Shown: in pieces, positions 1 through 9,349 of the stretch
Numbering within the stretch: position 1 is the stretch's first letter
How the letters are laid out: every line of letters begins with the position of its first letter
From: Pelovirga terrestris
GTDB taxonomy: Bacteria; Desulfobacterota; Desulfuromonadia; Desulfuromonadales; Geopsychrobacteraceae
Reading direction: 5' to 3'
Assembly: GCF_014773365.1 (NCBI RefSeq)
Contig: NZ_JACWUN010000014.1
Coordinates: forward strand, 31,421-95,420
Length of the DNA: 64,000 nt
Position numbers and translations under genes: made by a program
The notes under the pieces: model-generated
The model's input: the letters and a program-made list of their open reading frames with translations, nothing else
What the model was told of the DNA's origin: nothing
Databases searched by the model: none

Positions 1-1
1 C

Positions 2-46
2 GAGGGACTTGCACAATTAGTTGATGACTATATCCAGCGTTTGTAG
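2..46 (+). CDS. C-terminal end of a truncated upstream gene
   Basis: An open frame enters from the left edge and codes for 14 residues ending IQRL before a TAG stop. A strong terminator follows about 70 bases later, which suits the 3' end of a transcription unit. Too little is present to identify the product. Confidence 0.5.
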   Translation, partial: EGLAQLVDDYIQRL

Positions 47-114
47 CCCGGCCCTTGATTGGTGCTGATGGACGGTGACCCGACTAATTGCAGGGTTACA
101 TGTTGAACATCATG

Positions 115-153
115 AAAAAATGGAGGTCGCCCTATGCGGACCTCCATTTTTTT
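115..153 (+). terminator. Rho-independent terminator
   Basis: A-rich start, then TGGAGGTC pairing with GACCTCCA around a short loop, followed by a run of seven T. The A run on the left could let it work in both directions. It closes the upstream unit before the ABC-F gene. Confidence 0.85.
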
Positions 154-229
154 ATTCCCGGGCTGTCATCTTGTTGTATAAAGTAACGCCTGTTGTTTTT
201 CTCCATCCGAACCTTTCGACCGATGTCTT

Positions 230-2152
230 ATGATACAGCTGAAAAATATTGATAAATATTTTGCCGACCGGCGCTTGTTTGCCGCCATCGACTGGCATAT
301 TCGACCGACCGACCGGATTGGTTTGTGTGGCGCCAATGGGGCCGGCAAGTCGACCTTGCTCAAGCTTCTTGCCGGCCTGGTAGAGCCTGATGGTGGGAGC
401 ATGCAGGTTGCCAAAGGGACGACCTTTGGTTATTTGCCGCAGGAAGGGCTGGTGCATCAGGGCCGCTCCCTGGTGGCCGAGGCCCGCAGCGCTTTTGCGC
501 AGCTGCAACAGATGGAGAAAGAGATCCGTCGGCTTGAAAGCTCCCTGGATGCCCACACGACTCCAGCCGAAATGGAGTATTACGCGCAATTGCAACAGGA
601 TTTTGAACAGCGCGGTGGCTATCTGATGGAAACCGAGGTAGGCAAGGTGCTCCACGGTCTTGGCTTCTCGGCGGAGGATTTCGACAAGCACTGCGAACAC
701 TTTTCCGGGGGGTGGCAGATGCGGATTGCCCTGGCCAAGTTGCTGCTGCAGCGCCCGAATCTGCTGTTGCTGGACGAGCCGACTAATCATCTTGATCTGC
801 CGGCCCGCGACTGGCTGGAGGGGTATCTGCAGAGTTATCCCTACGCGGTGGTGCTGGTCTCCCACGACCGATTTTTTCTTGATCAGGTGGTCCATCGGAT
901 TGTCGAGGTCTGGAATGGTGCCCTGACCGAGTACCCAGGCAACTACAGCCGCTATATTCAGGCTCGCGATGAGCGGATCGCCGCCCTCAAGGCCGCCAAA
1001 AACCAGCAGGATGAGGAGATTGCCAGGATAGAGGCGTTCATCAGTCGCTTTCGCTATCAGGCAAACAAGGCGTCCCAGGTCCAGAGTCGGGTCAAACAGC
1101 TGGAAAAGATTGAGCGGATTGACCTGCCGCCGCAGCGCAAAAAAATTGCTTTTACCTTTCCTCCGCCACCGAAAGGCGGCCGGATCGCCCTGGGACTGAA
1201 AGGCGCTTCACAACACTATGGTACCTTGAAGGTCCTCGAAAAAATAGACCTAGACATTCTTCAGGGCGAACGGGTTGCGCTGGTCGGTCCGAATGGTGCC
1301 GGCAAATCCACCCTGATGCGCCTGCTGGCTGGAGTCGAAGCGCCGGTTTGCGGTAAACGCGAAGAAGGTCACAACCTGGTGCCGGCCTATTTTGCCCAGG
1401 ACCAGGCGGTAACCCTGGACCCGGCGCGCAGCGTCTATGCCGAACTGATGGCCGATGCGCCGGTAGCGATGGTGCCCCGCTTGCGCAATATCCTTGGGTC
1501 CTTCCTGTTTTCCGGGGATGATATCGAAAAACCGGTCAGGGTTCTTTCCGGGGGGGAACGTAATCGCCTGGCTCTGGCCAAGCTGTTATTGCGGCCGGTC
1601 AATCTGCTGTTGCTCGATGAGCCGACCAATCATCTGGATCTGCAGTCAAAAGAAGTGCTGCTTGAGGCGTTAAAGAAATATCAGGGAACCATTGTTTTTG
1701 TTTCTCACGACCGCTATTTTGTGGATGCCCTGGCATCCCGGGTGGTTGCGGTTGGTGGCGGGGGAATCGACTCCTATCCGGGTAACTACGAAGATTTTCT
1801 GGCGGCACGTCAGCAGCTGGGTGATATCTCTCACAGTAGCAGGCGGGTTGAGCAGAAGATCGATAAACCGCTTGATTCTGCGCCGCCTGAGGATAAGACT
1901 GACCGCCTCAGGGCCCATGCCCAACGAAAAGATGAACAACGTCAGCAGCAACGGCGCGACCGTGAGCTGAAAGCCCTGGAAGAGAAGATAGCCTTGGCTG
2001 AAGGAAAGCTCGGAGAGCTTGAAAAAACCATGGCCCAACCTGATCTATATCAGGATCAGGAAAAATGGCGACTGGTCAGTCAGACCCATGAGCAGCTGCG
2101 CCGGCAATTGGATGATATGTACCTTTCCTGGGAGCAGCTGCAGGAAGGCTGA
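230..2152 (+). CDS. ABC-F family ATP-binding protein
   Basis: Soluble tandem-ATPase protein of 640 residues. The first nucleotide-binding domain has Walker A GANGAGKST at about residues 34-42, signature SGGWQ near 160 and Walker B LLLLDEPTNHLD near 180-190. The second has GPNGAGKST near 354 and LSGGERNR near 440. A charged linker (about 250-300) joins the domains and the last 80 residues are a coiled coil. There are no membrane segments, which separates ABC-F proteins from transporters. ABC-F proteins act on the ribosome in translation or antibiotic protection. The length and C-terminal coiled coil fit the YheS/Uup branch, but I cannot choose the subfamily by eye. The start is ATG 230, giving MIQLKNID, which runs directly into the first beta strand. 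Confidence 0.9.
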   Translation: MIQLKNIDKYFADRRLFAAIDWHIRPTDRIGLCGANGAGKSTLLKLLAGLVEPDGGSMQVAKGTTFGYLPQEGLVHQGRSLVAEARSAFAQLQQMEKEIRRLESSLDAHTTPAEMEYYAQLQQDFEQRGGYLMETEVGKVLHGLGFSAEDFDKHCEHFSGGWQMRIALAKLLLQRPNLLLLDEPTNHLDLPARDWLEGYLQSYPYAVVLVSHDRFFLDQVVHRIVEVWNGALTEYPGNYSRYIQARDERIAALKAAKNQQDEEIARIEAFISRFRYQANKASQVQSRVKQLEKIERIDLPPQRKKIAFTFPPPPKGGRIALGLKGASQHYGTLKVLEKIDLDILQGERVALVGPNGAGKSTLMRLLAGVEAPVCGKREEGHNLVPAYFAQDQAVTLDPARSVYAELMADAPVAMVPRLRNILGSFLFSGDDIEKPVRVLSGGERNRLALAKLLLRPVNLLLLDEPTNHLDLQSKEVLLEALKKYQGTIVFVSHDRYFVDALASRVVAVGGGGIDSYPGNYEDFLAARQQLGDISHSSRRVEQKIDKPLDSAPPEDKTDRLRAHAQRKDEQRQQQRRDRELKALEEKIALAEGKLGELEKTMAQPDLYQDQEKWRLVSQTHEQLRRQLDDMYLSWEQLQEG

Positions 2153-2285
2153 ATGTAGACAACAGCGCTTTAAGTGTACCGATCTCCCTGTTTTTTTGGT
2201 AGGATGTCGCGGTTCACCCATTTCAAGGAAAGGCCGGCTGACAGTCCGGAACACGTAGATGGTGTATCTACCCAAAGGAAAAGCA

Positions 2286-2963
2286 GTGCGCCGGCAGGTC
2301 AACCCGGCACGGATTAATCTGCCGGAGGCCATGGCCAAGTTGCGCGCTGGAAGATTTACCGGCTATTTGCGCTTCGATGCCCAGCAGGACACCGGAATCG
2401 TGATTTTTCAGGGCGGCAAGTTGATCAGCTCGGTGTTTTTCGCCAGTGAAAAGGGCTCCCGACAGATTGCTTATGATGCGATTGCCAGGATCTTTGAAAT
2501 ATCGATCATGGGGGACGCCCGTCTTAACATCTATCAGTTGTCGGCAGATCTGGCCATTGCCATTCATGCCCTGCTGCAGGGACGCTATTTGCATCGCGGG
2601 GAAGACATAAGCTCCTTTGATGTCGCGGCTATGCTTCAGCGGGTCACCTCAGAAGGTCTTAGCGCTTGCGTGCGGGTATATGTTGCTGATCGAACAACCC
2701 TGATTTTTTACGACAGCGGGTATCCGCTGGGTTTTTTCCTCGAGGGGACAAACGATCTGCAACAGGAGGTTGATTTGACCACCTCGGTAGCGGCACTACC
2801 CGGGGCTTGCCTGGATCTGGTTGAGATCTCAAGTCCCGACCAGATTGTTCTGGCAGACCTGATGGGATCAGCTGATCTTGCTCCGATCTGGCAAAAGGCA
2901 CGCAAAGAATTGCTTGAGGAGCGCCGCCAGAATGAGGAAAATCTGATTCTATCTCAGAAATAG
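2286..2963 (+). CDS. Uncharacterised protein, possibly PATAN/DUF4388-like
   Basis: I do not recognise this gene with certainty. An upstream ATG at 2259 is also in frame, but GTG 2286 has AAAGGA seven bases before it, so I favour the shorter 225-residue form. The N-terminal part contains the pattern GRFTGYLRF...GIVIFQGGKLISSVF. This resembles the repeated strand pattern of DUF4388/PATAN-type domains found beside signalling proteins in deltaproteobacteria. The second half may be a related repeat. There is no signal peptide or membrane segment. It lies alone between the ABC-F gene and the liv promoter. Confidence 0.6.
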   Translation: MRRQVNPARINLPEAMAKLRAGRFTGYLRFDAQQDTGIVIFQGGKLISSVFFASEKGSRQIAYDAIARIFEISIMGDARLNIYQLSADLAIAIHALLQGRYLHRGEDISSFDVAAMLQRVTSEGLSACVRVYVADRTTLIFYDSGYPLGFFLEGTNDLQQEVDLTTSVAALPGACLDLVEISSPDQIVLADLMGSADLAPIWQKARKELLEERRQNEENLILSQK

Positions 2964-3028
2964 GCATCGTACCGTCGCAATGATTGATTGAATTGCTTGA
3001 TCAATTTTACCCGTCGCCCGGTTCATAG

Positions 3029-3057
3029 TTGACCATTTAGGTCGGTTAGTTTATAGA
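3029..3057 (+). promoter_or_regulatory. Sigma-70-type promoter of the liv operon
   Basis: TTGACC at 3029-3034 and TATAGA at 3052-3057 are separated by 17 bases, about 50 bases before the livJ start. An ATTGAT...ATCAAT inverted repeat lies just upstream, at about 2982-3004. Confidence 0.6.
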
Positions 3058-3107
3058 TGATAATTCATTCAGTTTTCTCTATTTCGTAACAAATCAGGAG
3101 GTTAAAC

Positions 3108-4214
3108 ATGAAAAGAATCTTGGTCTTAGGTGTCTCTTTAGTGCTGTGCTTTGTTGTCTCCGGCGTCTCTGCCCAGACCATTAAGCTTGGTGTTGCCGGT
3201 CCCCATTCGGGTGACCTTGCGCCGTACGGTATTCCTACCATGCGGGCAGCCCAACTGGTGGTCAAAGATGTTAACGCCAAAGGTGGAATCCTCGGCAAAC
3301 AGGTAGAATTGCTGATTCAGGACGAGCAGTGTGATCCGAATATCGCTACCAATGTAGCGACCCGTCTGGTGACTGACGGTGCTCACGTGGTCCTGGGGCA
3401 TATCTGCTCCGGTGCAACCCGGGCAGCACTTGGTATCTATCGCGAGGCAAAGATTCCGGTCATGTCTCCGTCAGCAACCAATCCGCCGTTGACCCAGAGT
3501 GGTGAGTATCCCAACTTCTTCCGGACCATCGCTTCGGATGACATGCAGGCGAAACTGGCGGTTGATTACGCCGTTGACACACTGGGCATCAAAAAAGTAG
3601 CGGTTCTTCATGACCGTGGTGATTACGGCCGTGGGTTTGCTGAATTCGCCAAACAAAGACTGGACGAAAAGGGCATCGAAGTGGTGATGTTCGAGGGGAT
3701 TACTCCTGGTGCCATGGATTATTCTTCTGTCGTTCAGCGGGTTCGTCGCGAGAATGCCGACTCCCTGATTTTTGGTGGTTATCATCCCGAGGCGTCCAAG
3801 CTGGTAACCCAGCTTGAGCGGCGCCGTGTTGATGCCGTCTTTGTCTCCGATGACGGGGTTAAGGACGATAGTTTTCTTAATGTTGCCGGTTCCGCAGCCG
3901 AAGGTGCCTATATGACCGGACCGAAGGACCTGTCTGCTCTGCCCCTGAATCAGGCGGCGGCAAAAGCCTATCAAGAGACCTATGGTGCTGAGCCCGGCGC
4001 GTTCTTCCAGGAAGGTTACGCCGCTGCCCTGGCGTTGCTTAATGCGATCGAAAAAGCCGGCAGTACCGATTATGATGCCGTGGTTAAGGCATTGCGCAAC
4101 GAATACGTGGATACGCCGGTTGGCAAGATAAAGTTCGATGAAAAAGGTGACGCAGAAGGTGTTGGCTTCTCGATGTTTAATGTTCAAAACGGCAAGTTTG
4201 TTGAAATGCAGTAG
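3108..4214 (+). CDS. livJ: Branched-chain amino-acid ABC transporter, periplasmic binding protein
   Basis: Periplasmic receptor of a LIV-type transporter, 368 residues. Residues 1-22 form a signal peptide (MKRILVLG, hydrophobic core, VSAQT cleavage region). The mature protein begins with IKLGVAGPHSGDLA, typical of Peripl_BP_6 proteins, followed by the GGILGKQVELLIQD segment. AGGAGG stands ahead of ATG 3108. It is the first gene of livJHMGF, all on the plus strand. The substrate is probably leucine/isoleucine/valine, but this family also binds other amides and aromatic acids, so the ligand is inferred. Hairpins after the stop probably raise its expression relative to the permease genes. Confidence 0.9.
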   Translation: MKRILVLGVSLVLCFVVSGVSAQTIKLGVAGPHSGDLAPYGIPTMRAAQLVVKDVNAKGGILGKQVELLIQDEQCDPNIATNVATRLVTDGAHVVLGHICSGATRAALGIYREAKIPVMSPSATNPPLTQSGEYPNFFRTIASDDMQAKLAVDYAVDTLGIKKVAVLHDRGDYGRGFAEFAKQRLDEKGIEVVMFEGITPGAMDYSSVVQRVRRENADSLIFGGYHPEASKLVTQLERRRVDAVFVSDDGVKDDSFLNVAGSAAEGAYMTGPKDLSALPLNQAAAKAYQETYGAEPGAFFQEGYAAALALLNAIEKAGSTDYDAVVKALRNEYVDTPVGKIKFDEKGDAEGVGFSMFNVQNGKFVEMQ

Positions 4215-4234
4215 ATTTCACCTCACTTGATGTA

Positions 4235-4306
4235 GCAGGGATATTGCCCTGACGGTGATGCCCTCTTTGGCATCAGGCGGGGGGCTGCGGTCACACGCAG
4301 TCCCCC
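4235..4306 (+). repeat. Hairpin cluster between livJ and livH
   Basis: Three successive stem-loops lie between the binding-protein and permease genes: CAGGG/CCCTG, GATGCC/GGCATC, and a long one of GGGGGCTGCG with CGCAGTCCCC (4280-4306). None is followed by a T run. They look like mRNA-stabilising or partial attenuation elements, often seen after highly expressed periplasmic binding-protein genes. Confidence 0.55.
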
Positions 4307-4340
4307 GAACTGTCTCAAGCCGGCAGCCCCGAACCTACGG

Positions 4341-5261
4341 GTGGTTACCTATATGGATATGGAATACTTTTTAGAGCTGTTCTTCAGTGGTCTGACCCGG
4401 GGGAGCATCTATGCCCTGATTGCCCTCGGCTATACCATGGTCTACGGCATCATTCAGCTGATCAACTTTGCCCATGGTGAGATCTACATGATCGGCGCTT
4501 TTGTTGCTCTGATTGTGGCCGGGGTCTGTACCATTTACGGCTTGAGCGGCTTTGCGATTCTGATTCTGGCGGCGGCTATTGCCATTCTTTACGCCGCAGC
4601 TTACGGCTACACCCTGGAGAAAATTGCCTACCGCCCGTTACGCGGATCGCCTCGGCTGTCGCCGCTGATCAGTGCCATCGGCATGTCGATATTTCTCCAG
4701 AATTATGTCCTCCTTGCCCAGACCCCCGATTATTTGCCCTTTCCCCGTCTGATCCCCAGCTTTGCCTTCATGGACCCGGTAGCCCATATTATCGGATCGG
4801 CCGAACTTGTCATCCTCGTCACCACCCTGGTAACCATGGTGTTGTTGACCTTGCTGATCAAGAAAACCCGGGTCGGCAAAGCGATGCGGGCAACCCAGCA
4901 GGACCTGAGCATGGCGCGGCTGGTGGGAATCAATGTCGATCGGGTGATTTCTCTGACCTTTGTCATTGGTTCGGTCCTGGCAGCTATTGGCGGTGTTCTG
5001 GTGGCATCCTATATCGGCCAGGTCAATTTTTATATTGGCTTTCTCGCCGGAGTAAAGGCCTTTACCGCTGCGGTTCTTGGTGGTATCGGATCAATTCCCG
5101 GGGCCGTACTGGGCGGGTTGATCATCGGCTGGTCCGAAAGCTTTGCCGCCGGTTATTTTTCCAGTGATTACGAAGATATCCTCACCTTTGTGCTGCTGGT
5201 TGTCATCCTGATTGTCAGACCGGCGGGGATTCTTGGTAAGGTTCGCAAACAGAAAGTCTAG
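4341..5261 (+). CDS. livH: Branched-chain amino-acid ABC transporter permease LivH
   Basis: Inner-membrane permease of 306 residues or slightly fewer. It begins with the typical LivH segment FFSGLTRGSIYALIALGYTMVYGI and LINFAHGE, and has about eight hydrophobic helices. The EAA-like cytoplasmic loop reads GKAMRATQQDLSMARLVGIN. The start is uncertain: GTG 4341, ATG 4353 and ATG 4359 are in frame and none has a good ribosome-binding site. It partners with LivM downstream. Confidence 0.92.
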   Translation: MVTYMDMEYFLELFFSGLTRGSIYALIALGYTMVYGIIQLINFAHGEIYMIGAFVALIVAGVCTIYGLSGFAILILAAAIAILYAAAYGYTLEKIAYRPLRGSPRLSPLISAIGMSIFLQNYVLLAQTPDYLPFPRLIPSFAFMDPVAHIIGSAELVILVTTLVTMVLLTLLIKKTRVGKAMRATQQDLSMARLVGINVDRVISLTFVIGSVLAAIGGVLVASYIGQVNFYIGFLAGVKAFTAAVLGGIGSIPGAVLGGLIIGWSESFAAGYFSSDYEDILTFVLLVVILIVRPAGILGKVRKQKV

Positions 5262-5271
5262 GTCTTAAGTT

Positions 5272-6492
5272 ATGGTGCGTGAATTCAAACAGTCGCTACT
5301 GATCGCATTGTGGTTTGTGTTTCTGACCTTTCCATTGATGGTGGTGCGGGTCAACACGATTGAGAATATCGTCGTCTGGCGCTGGGAAAATATCTTGTGG
5401 GTGGCGATCGGCGCTTTTCTTCTGTCCTACTGCTGGCGTTATATGCTGGCGCGGCGCCGGCAACAGAGTAAAAAGGCGGAAGAGGGCATCGATACCCGTG
5501 GCCCGCTCCAGGCCGCTCTCGATAACGTCCAGTTACGTAACCGCGCAATGGCAGTGCTGTTGGTTCTGGCGGTGATTTTCCCGCTGGTGTTTGATACCTA
5601 TCAGACAAACATCATGGTGACCGCCCTGATTTTTGTCGTGCTGGGGTTGGGGTTGAATATTGGTGTCGGCCTTGCGGGGCTGCTTGATCTGGGTTATGTC
5701 GCTTTTTTTGGAGTTGGCGCCTACACCTATGCCATCCTGAACGCCAATTTTGATCTGGGGTTCTGGATCGTGCTGCCCATTGGCGGGGTTTTGGGTTGTC
5801 TGTTCGGCGTGGTGTTGGGTTTTCCTATCCTGCGCTTACGTGGTGACTACCTGGCCATTGTAACCCTGGGCTTTGGCATGATCTTCAAGGTTGTCATGGA
5901 AAACTGGGAAACTCTGTCCAAAGGGCCGAGCGGTATCGCCAACATTGATCGACCCGGATTGTTCGGTCTGGAAATGACGCTGGCCCAGTCGACGGTTTAT
6001 ATCTATTACATCATGATTGCTCTGGTCGTGCTGACCATCATCGTCACCAATCGCCTGAAAAACAGCCGGGTTGGACGGGCCTGGATCGCCCTGCGCGAAG
6101 ATGAGATTGCCTGTGTCGCCATGGGCATCGACATGGCTCGTACCAAGTTGTCGGCCTATGCCCTTGGCGCGTTCTGGGCCGGGATGGTGGGTGTGTTGTT
6201 CGCGGCGAAAACGACCTTTATCAATCCCGCGGGATTTACTTTCATGCAGTCAGCAATCATCCTGTCGATTGTGGTTCTCGGGGGGATGGGATCAATCCTC
6301 GGGGTGATTCTGGGGGCTTTTATTCTGGTGCTGCTGCCGGAATATCTGCGGGCCTTTTCTGAATACCGGATGTTGGTGTTCGGAGCGGCCATGACCCTGA
6401 TGATGATCTTCAGACCTCAAGGACTGATCAGCAATCTGCGGCAAATTTATCAATATAAAGGCTCTAAGGAAAAAGCGGCTCATGACGGATAA
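5272..6492 (+). CDS. livM: Branched-chain amino-acid ABC transporter permease LivM
   Basis: Second permease, 406 residues, rich in membrane helices. The core contains GLNIGVGLAGLLDLGYVAFFGVGAY and GDYLAIVTLGFG, hallmarks of LivM. The coupling loop is near GRAWIALREDEIACVAMGID. The N-terminal 100 residues add extra hydrophobic helices and a basic RRRQQSKK loop, as in longer LivM forms. The stop overlaps the livG start, which indicates translational coupling. Confidence 0.92.
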   Translation: MVREFKQSLLIALWFVFLTFPLMVVRVNTIENIVVWRWENILWVAIGAFLLSYCWRYMLARRRQQSKKAEEGIDTRGPLQAALDNVQLRNRAMAVLLVLAVIFPLVFDTYQTNIMVTALIFVVLGLGLNIGVGLAGLLDLGYVAFFGVGAYTYAILNANFDLGFWIVLPIGGVLGCLFGVVLGFPILRLRGDYLAIVTLGFGMIFKVVMENWETLSKGPSGIANIDRPGLFGLEMTLAQSTVYIYYIMIALVVLTIIVTNRLKNSRVGRAWIALREDEIACVAMGIDMARTKLSAYALGAFWAGMVGVLFAAKTTFINPAGFTFMQSAIILSIVVLGGMGSILGVILGAFILVLLPEYLRAFSEYRMLVFGAAMTLMMIFRPQGLISNLRQIYQYKGSKEKAAHDG

Positions 6493-7282
6493 AAAACACA
6501 AGTTGCTCGAGGTTAAAGGGCTGACCATGGATTTTGGCGGGCTGCGCGCGGTGGACAGTGTTTCTTTAACTGTTCACGAGGGGGAAATCGCTGCGCTGAT
6601 CGGTCCTAACGGCGCCGGAAAAACGACATTTTTTAATTGTGTCACCGGCATCTATACCCCAACCAGCGGTGATATCCTGCTCCATCCCAAGGGGCTGGCA
6701 ACTCGGCGGCTTAATGGGCTTAAGCCCAATAAAGTGACCGAGATGGGACTGGCGCGCACCTTTCAGAATATTCGTCTTTTTTCCGGGATGACGGTTCTGG
6801 AAAATGTCATGATCGGACGCCACTGTCGTACCTACTCCGGTATCTTCCGCTCAATTATCCGTAATCGCAGCGTCCGTGAAGAAGAACAGGAAATTGTCGA
6901 GACCAGTTATCGCCTGCTGGAAAAGGTCGGTCTGGAAAAATTCGTCAATGAGTTCGCGCGCAATCTGCCCTACGGTGCCCAACGTCGCCTGGAAATTGCC
7001 CGCGCCCTGGCAACTGATCCCTTATTATTGCTGCTCGACGAACCTGCCGCAGGGATGAACCCTTATGAAACCTCTGAGCTTGATCAACTGATTTGCCGGA
7101 TCAGCGAAGAGGAACAGATTGCTATTTTATTGATTGAACACGATATGAAGCTGGTCATGAAAATTTCTAATCCGATCTTTGTCATGGAGTATGGCAAGAA
7201 AATTGCGCAGGGCTCACCCCTGGAAATCAGAGATAACCCGAAGGTGATCGAGGCTTATCTGGGAGAAGAAGTCGATGCTTAA
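6482..7282 (+). CDS. livG: Branched-chain amino-acid ABC transporter ATPase LivG
   Basis: Cytoplasmic ATPase of 266 residues. Walker A GPNGAGKTT is near residue 41, the Q-loop segment reads ARTFQNIRLF, and the signature is the LivG variant LPYGAQRRLEIARAL. Walker B is LLLLDEPAAGMNP and the H-loop is LLIEHDMKLVM. The gene starts inside the end of livM and overlaps livF by eight bases. It pairs with LivF to drive LivHM. Confidence 0.94.
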   Translation: MTDKKHKLLEVKGLTMDFGGLRAVDSVSLTVHEGEIAALIGPNGAGKTTFFNCVTGIYTPTSGDILLHPKGLATRRLNGLKPNKVTEMGLARTFQNIRLFSGMTVLENVMIGRHCRTYSGIFRSIIRNRSVREEEQEIVETSYRLLEKVGLEKFVNEFARNLPYGAQRRLEIARALATDPLLLLLDEPAAGMNPYETSELDQLICRISEEEQIAILLIEHDMKLVMKISNPIFVMEYGKKIAQGSPLEIRDNPKVIEAYLGEEVDA

Positions 7283-7982
7283 GGTGCAGAATATTCAGAC
7301 CTACTACGGGAATATTCAAGCGTTAAAAGATGTGACCATTGAGGTGGCCGAAGGGGAAATTGTTGCCCTGATTGGTGCCAATGGCGCAGGAAAAACAACG
7401 ACCCTGATGTCGATCTGCGGGATTACTCCCCCCCGTTCCGGAGAAATTTTTCTCGATGGTGATCCGATTCATGATTTCAGCCCGGAAAATATTGTCAAAA
7501 AGGGTATTGTCCAGGTGCCGGAAGGCCGGCGGATATTTCCTGATATGACGGTGCTGGAAAATCTGGAAATGGGTGCTTTTTTGCGCACCAACAAACGCCA
7601 GATTCAACAGGATCTGAATTATGTCATGACCTTGTTTCCTATCCTGGAGAAGCGCCAATCCCAGTTAGGTGGCACCCTCTCCGGTGGTGAGCAGCAGATG
7701 CTGGCCATTTCCCGCGCCTTGATGGCGCGTCCGCGGGTCCTGTTGCTGGATGAGCCGTCTCTGGGCCTGGCACCGTTGATCATCAAGCAGATTTTTGAGA
7801 TAATTCGCCAGATTAACAAAGAAAGCAGCACCACGATTTTTCTGGTTGAGCAGAATGCCAATCAGGCTCTAAAGCTGGCCGATCGCGGCTATGTTATGGA
7901 AAATGGCAGAATTACCCTGGTGGATTCAGCAGCAAACCTGTTGTCTAATGTGGATGTACGTAAGGCCTACCTTGGAATCTAA
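7275..7982 (+). CDS. livF: Branched-chain amino-acid ABC transporter ATPase LivF
   Basis: Second ATPase, 235 residues. Walker A GANGAGKTT, signature LSGGEQQMLAISRAL, Walker B LLLDEPSLGLAP, and the LivF-typical VPEGRRIFPDMTVLENLEMG. It overlaps the livG stop by eight bases and is the last gene of the liv operon. No clear terminator follows, so read-through into the GGDEF gene 40 bases downstream is possible. Confidence 0.94.
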   Translation: MLKVQNIQTYYGNIQALKDVTIEVAEGEIVALIGANGAGKTTTLMSICGITPPRSGEIFLDGDPIHDFSPENIVKKGIVQVPEGRRIFPDMTVLENLEMGAFLRTNKRQIQQDLNYVMTLFPILEKRQSQLGGTLSGGEQQMLAISRALMARPRVLLLDEPSLGLAPLIIKQIFEIIRQINKESSTTIFLVEQNANQALKLADRGYVMENGRITLVDSAANLLSNVDVRKAYLGI

Positions 7983-8023
7983 CCCGACCCTTGGCGATTT
8001 ATTGGTCTGGTTGTGGACACAAT

Positions 8024-9349
8024 ATGCTTAAGCTGTTTTCAACGGTGACCAAAAAGGTCGTCATCGGCTATCTGGTGATTGTTCTTTTCACTGTATGTGC
8101 TGTCGGTTATGCACTTTTTCAGCTGCACCAGCAAACCCGCCATACCGAACATCTGGTCCAGATCGAATTTTCAACTTTTGAATTACTGCGAGATCTGCAA
8201 CAGAATCTGTTAGCCCTTGAGAATATCGAAAAACAGTTGCTGATCTTGCGTGATATCGAGCTGGTCGGGTTGCGACAGAATCGCAATGAAGAACTGTTCA
8301 ATCACGTCCTGACCCTGGAAGGATTGCCCGTCAATGAACAGAGCCAGACCCTGCTGAAGGTTCTCGAGGCGTATCTTCAGGCCGACAAACACCTGGCTGA
8401 AGCGCTGCAGGTCGAAGACTGGCAACTGGCAACGACTCTTTCTGACCGGACGATGGTGCCGCTACGATCCCAGATCGTTGAATTGCTGGTAGCTTACCGG
8501 GAACGCCAGCAGCGGCAGATTAATGCCGACTTGACTCAGCTGTCACAGAAAACCAGCGCCGCTTTTCGTGCTACCGCGATGCTGACCCTGTTCGGGATTT
8601 GCCTTTCGGCGCCGGTGACGATCACGGTTATCCTCAGCATCCATCGCTCGGTGAGGGCGCTTAAAAGCGCAACCCAATCGATATCAGCCGGTCGTTTTGA
8701 TCATCACCTGGAACTTGCCGGCGGTGATGAGTTCTCAGAATTGGCCCATGATTTTTATCAGATGGGAGAAAAACTGCGTGAACTTGAGCAGTTGCACCTT
8801 GATGCCAATCCCTTGACCCTGTTGCCGGGCAATCGGGCCATTGATCGCGCTATTGATACCCGGATCAATCAGAAGATCGATTTTTCTCATCTGTATATCG
8901 ATCTCGATAACTTTAAAAGTTATGGAGACCGCTACGGTTATAAAGCCGGGAGCGATGTCATCAGCCAGGTTGGTGATCTGGTTCAAGCGGTTGTTAACGA
9001 ATTCGGCAACCCTGATGATCTGGTTGGCCATATCGGGGGAGATGATTATGTGGTTTTGACCTCGCTTGATAAAGGAGAACTGTTGGCACAGACCATCATT
9101 TCCCGTTTTGACCAGATGGTGCCCACCCTTTACTCGCCGGAGGATCGTCAGGCGCAATCTTTTGTCGGTAAAGATCGTTATGGTGTGGAGCGTAAATTCC
9201 CTCTGATGTCGATTTCCATTGCCGTAATTCATTCAACCCGCTACAAATACCCATCGCGTCTGGCAATCAGTCAGGATTGTGCTCGCCTCAAAGAGTACCT
9301 GAAGTTGCAGGATGGCAGCACCTATATGGTGGAGGAACAGAGGAAATGA
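8024..9349 (+). CDS. Membrane HAMP-GGDEF protein with variant GGDDY site
   Basis: Membrane signalling protein of 441 residues, taking ATG 8024 as start. An in-frame TTG at 7991 exists but is poorly supported. A first membrane helix lies near residues 8-32, followed by a mostly helical external region of about 150 residues. A second helix comes near 185-207, then a HAMP-like linker (RSVRALKSATQSISAGRFDHHLE). The GGDEF domain begins NPLTLLPGNRAI and has YIDLDNFKSYGDRYG and the active-site loop IGGDDYVV near residue 336. GGDDY departs from GG(D/E)EF, and no RxxD inhibitory site sits at the usual distance. Diguanylate cyclase activity is therefore uncertain and a sensory role is possible. Its stop overlaps the next start (ATGA). 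Confidence 0.8.
   Translation: MLKLFSTVTKKVVIGYLVIVLFTVCAVGYALFQLHQQTRHTEHLVQIEFSTFELLRDLQQNLLALENIEKQLLILRDIELVGLRQNRNEELFNHVLTLEGLPVNEQSQTLLKVLEAYLQADKHLAEALQVEDWQLATTLSDRTMVPLRSQIVELLVAYRERQQRQINADLTQLSQKTSAAFRATAMLTLFGICLSAPVTITVILSIHRSVRALKSATQSISAGRFDHHLELAGGDEFSELAHDFYQMGEKLRELEQLHLDANPLTLLPGNRAIDRAIDTRINQKIDFSHLYIDLDNFKSYGDRYGYKAGSDVISQVGDLVQAVVNEFGNPDDLVGHIGGDDYVVLTSLDKGELLAQTIISRFDQMVPTLYSPEDRQAQSFVGKDRYGVERKFPLMSISIAVIHSTRYKYPSRLAISQDCARLKEYLKLQDGSTYMVEEQRK

Noticed and set aside
152..895. 247-codon minus-strand open frame
   Set aside because: It is the shadow of the ABC-F gene, whose Walker motifs are on the plus strand.
3471..4187. 238-codon minus-strand open frame
   Set aside because: Antisense to livJ, with no recognisable protein features.
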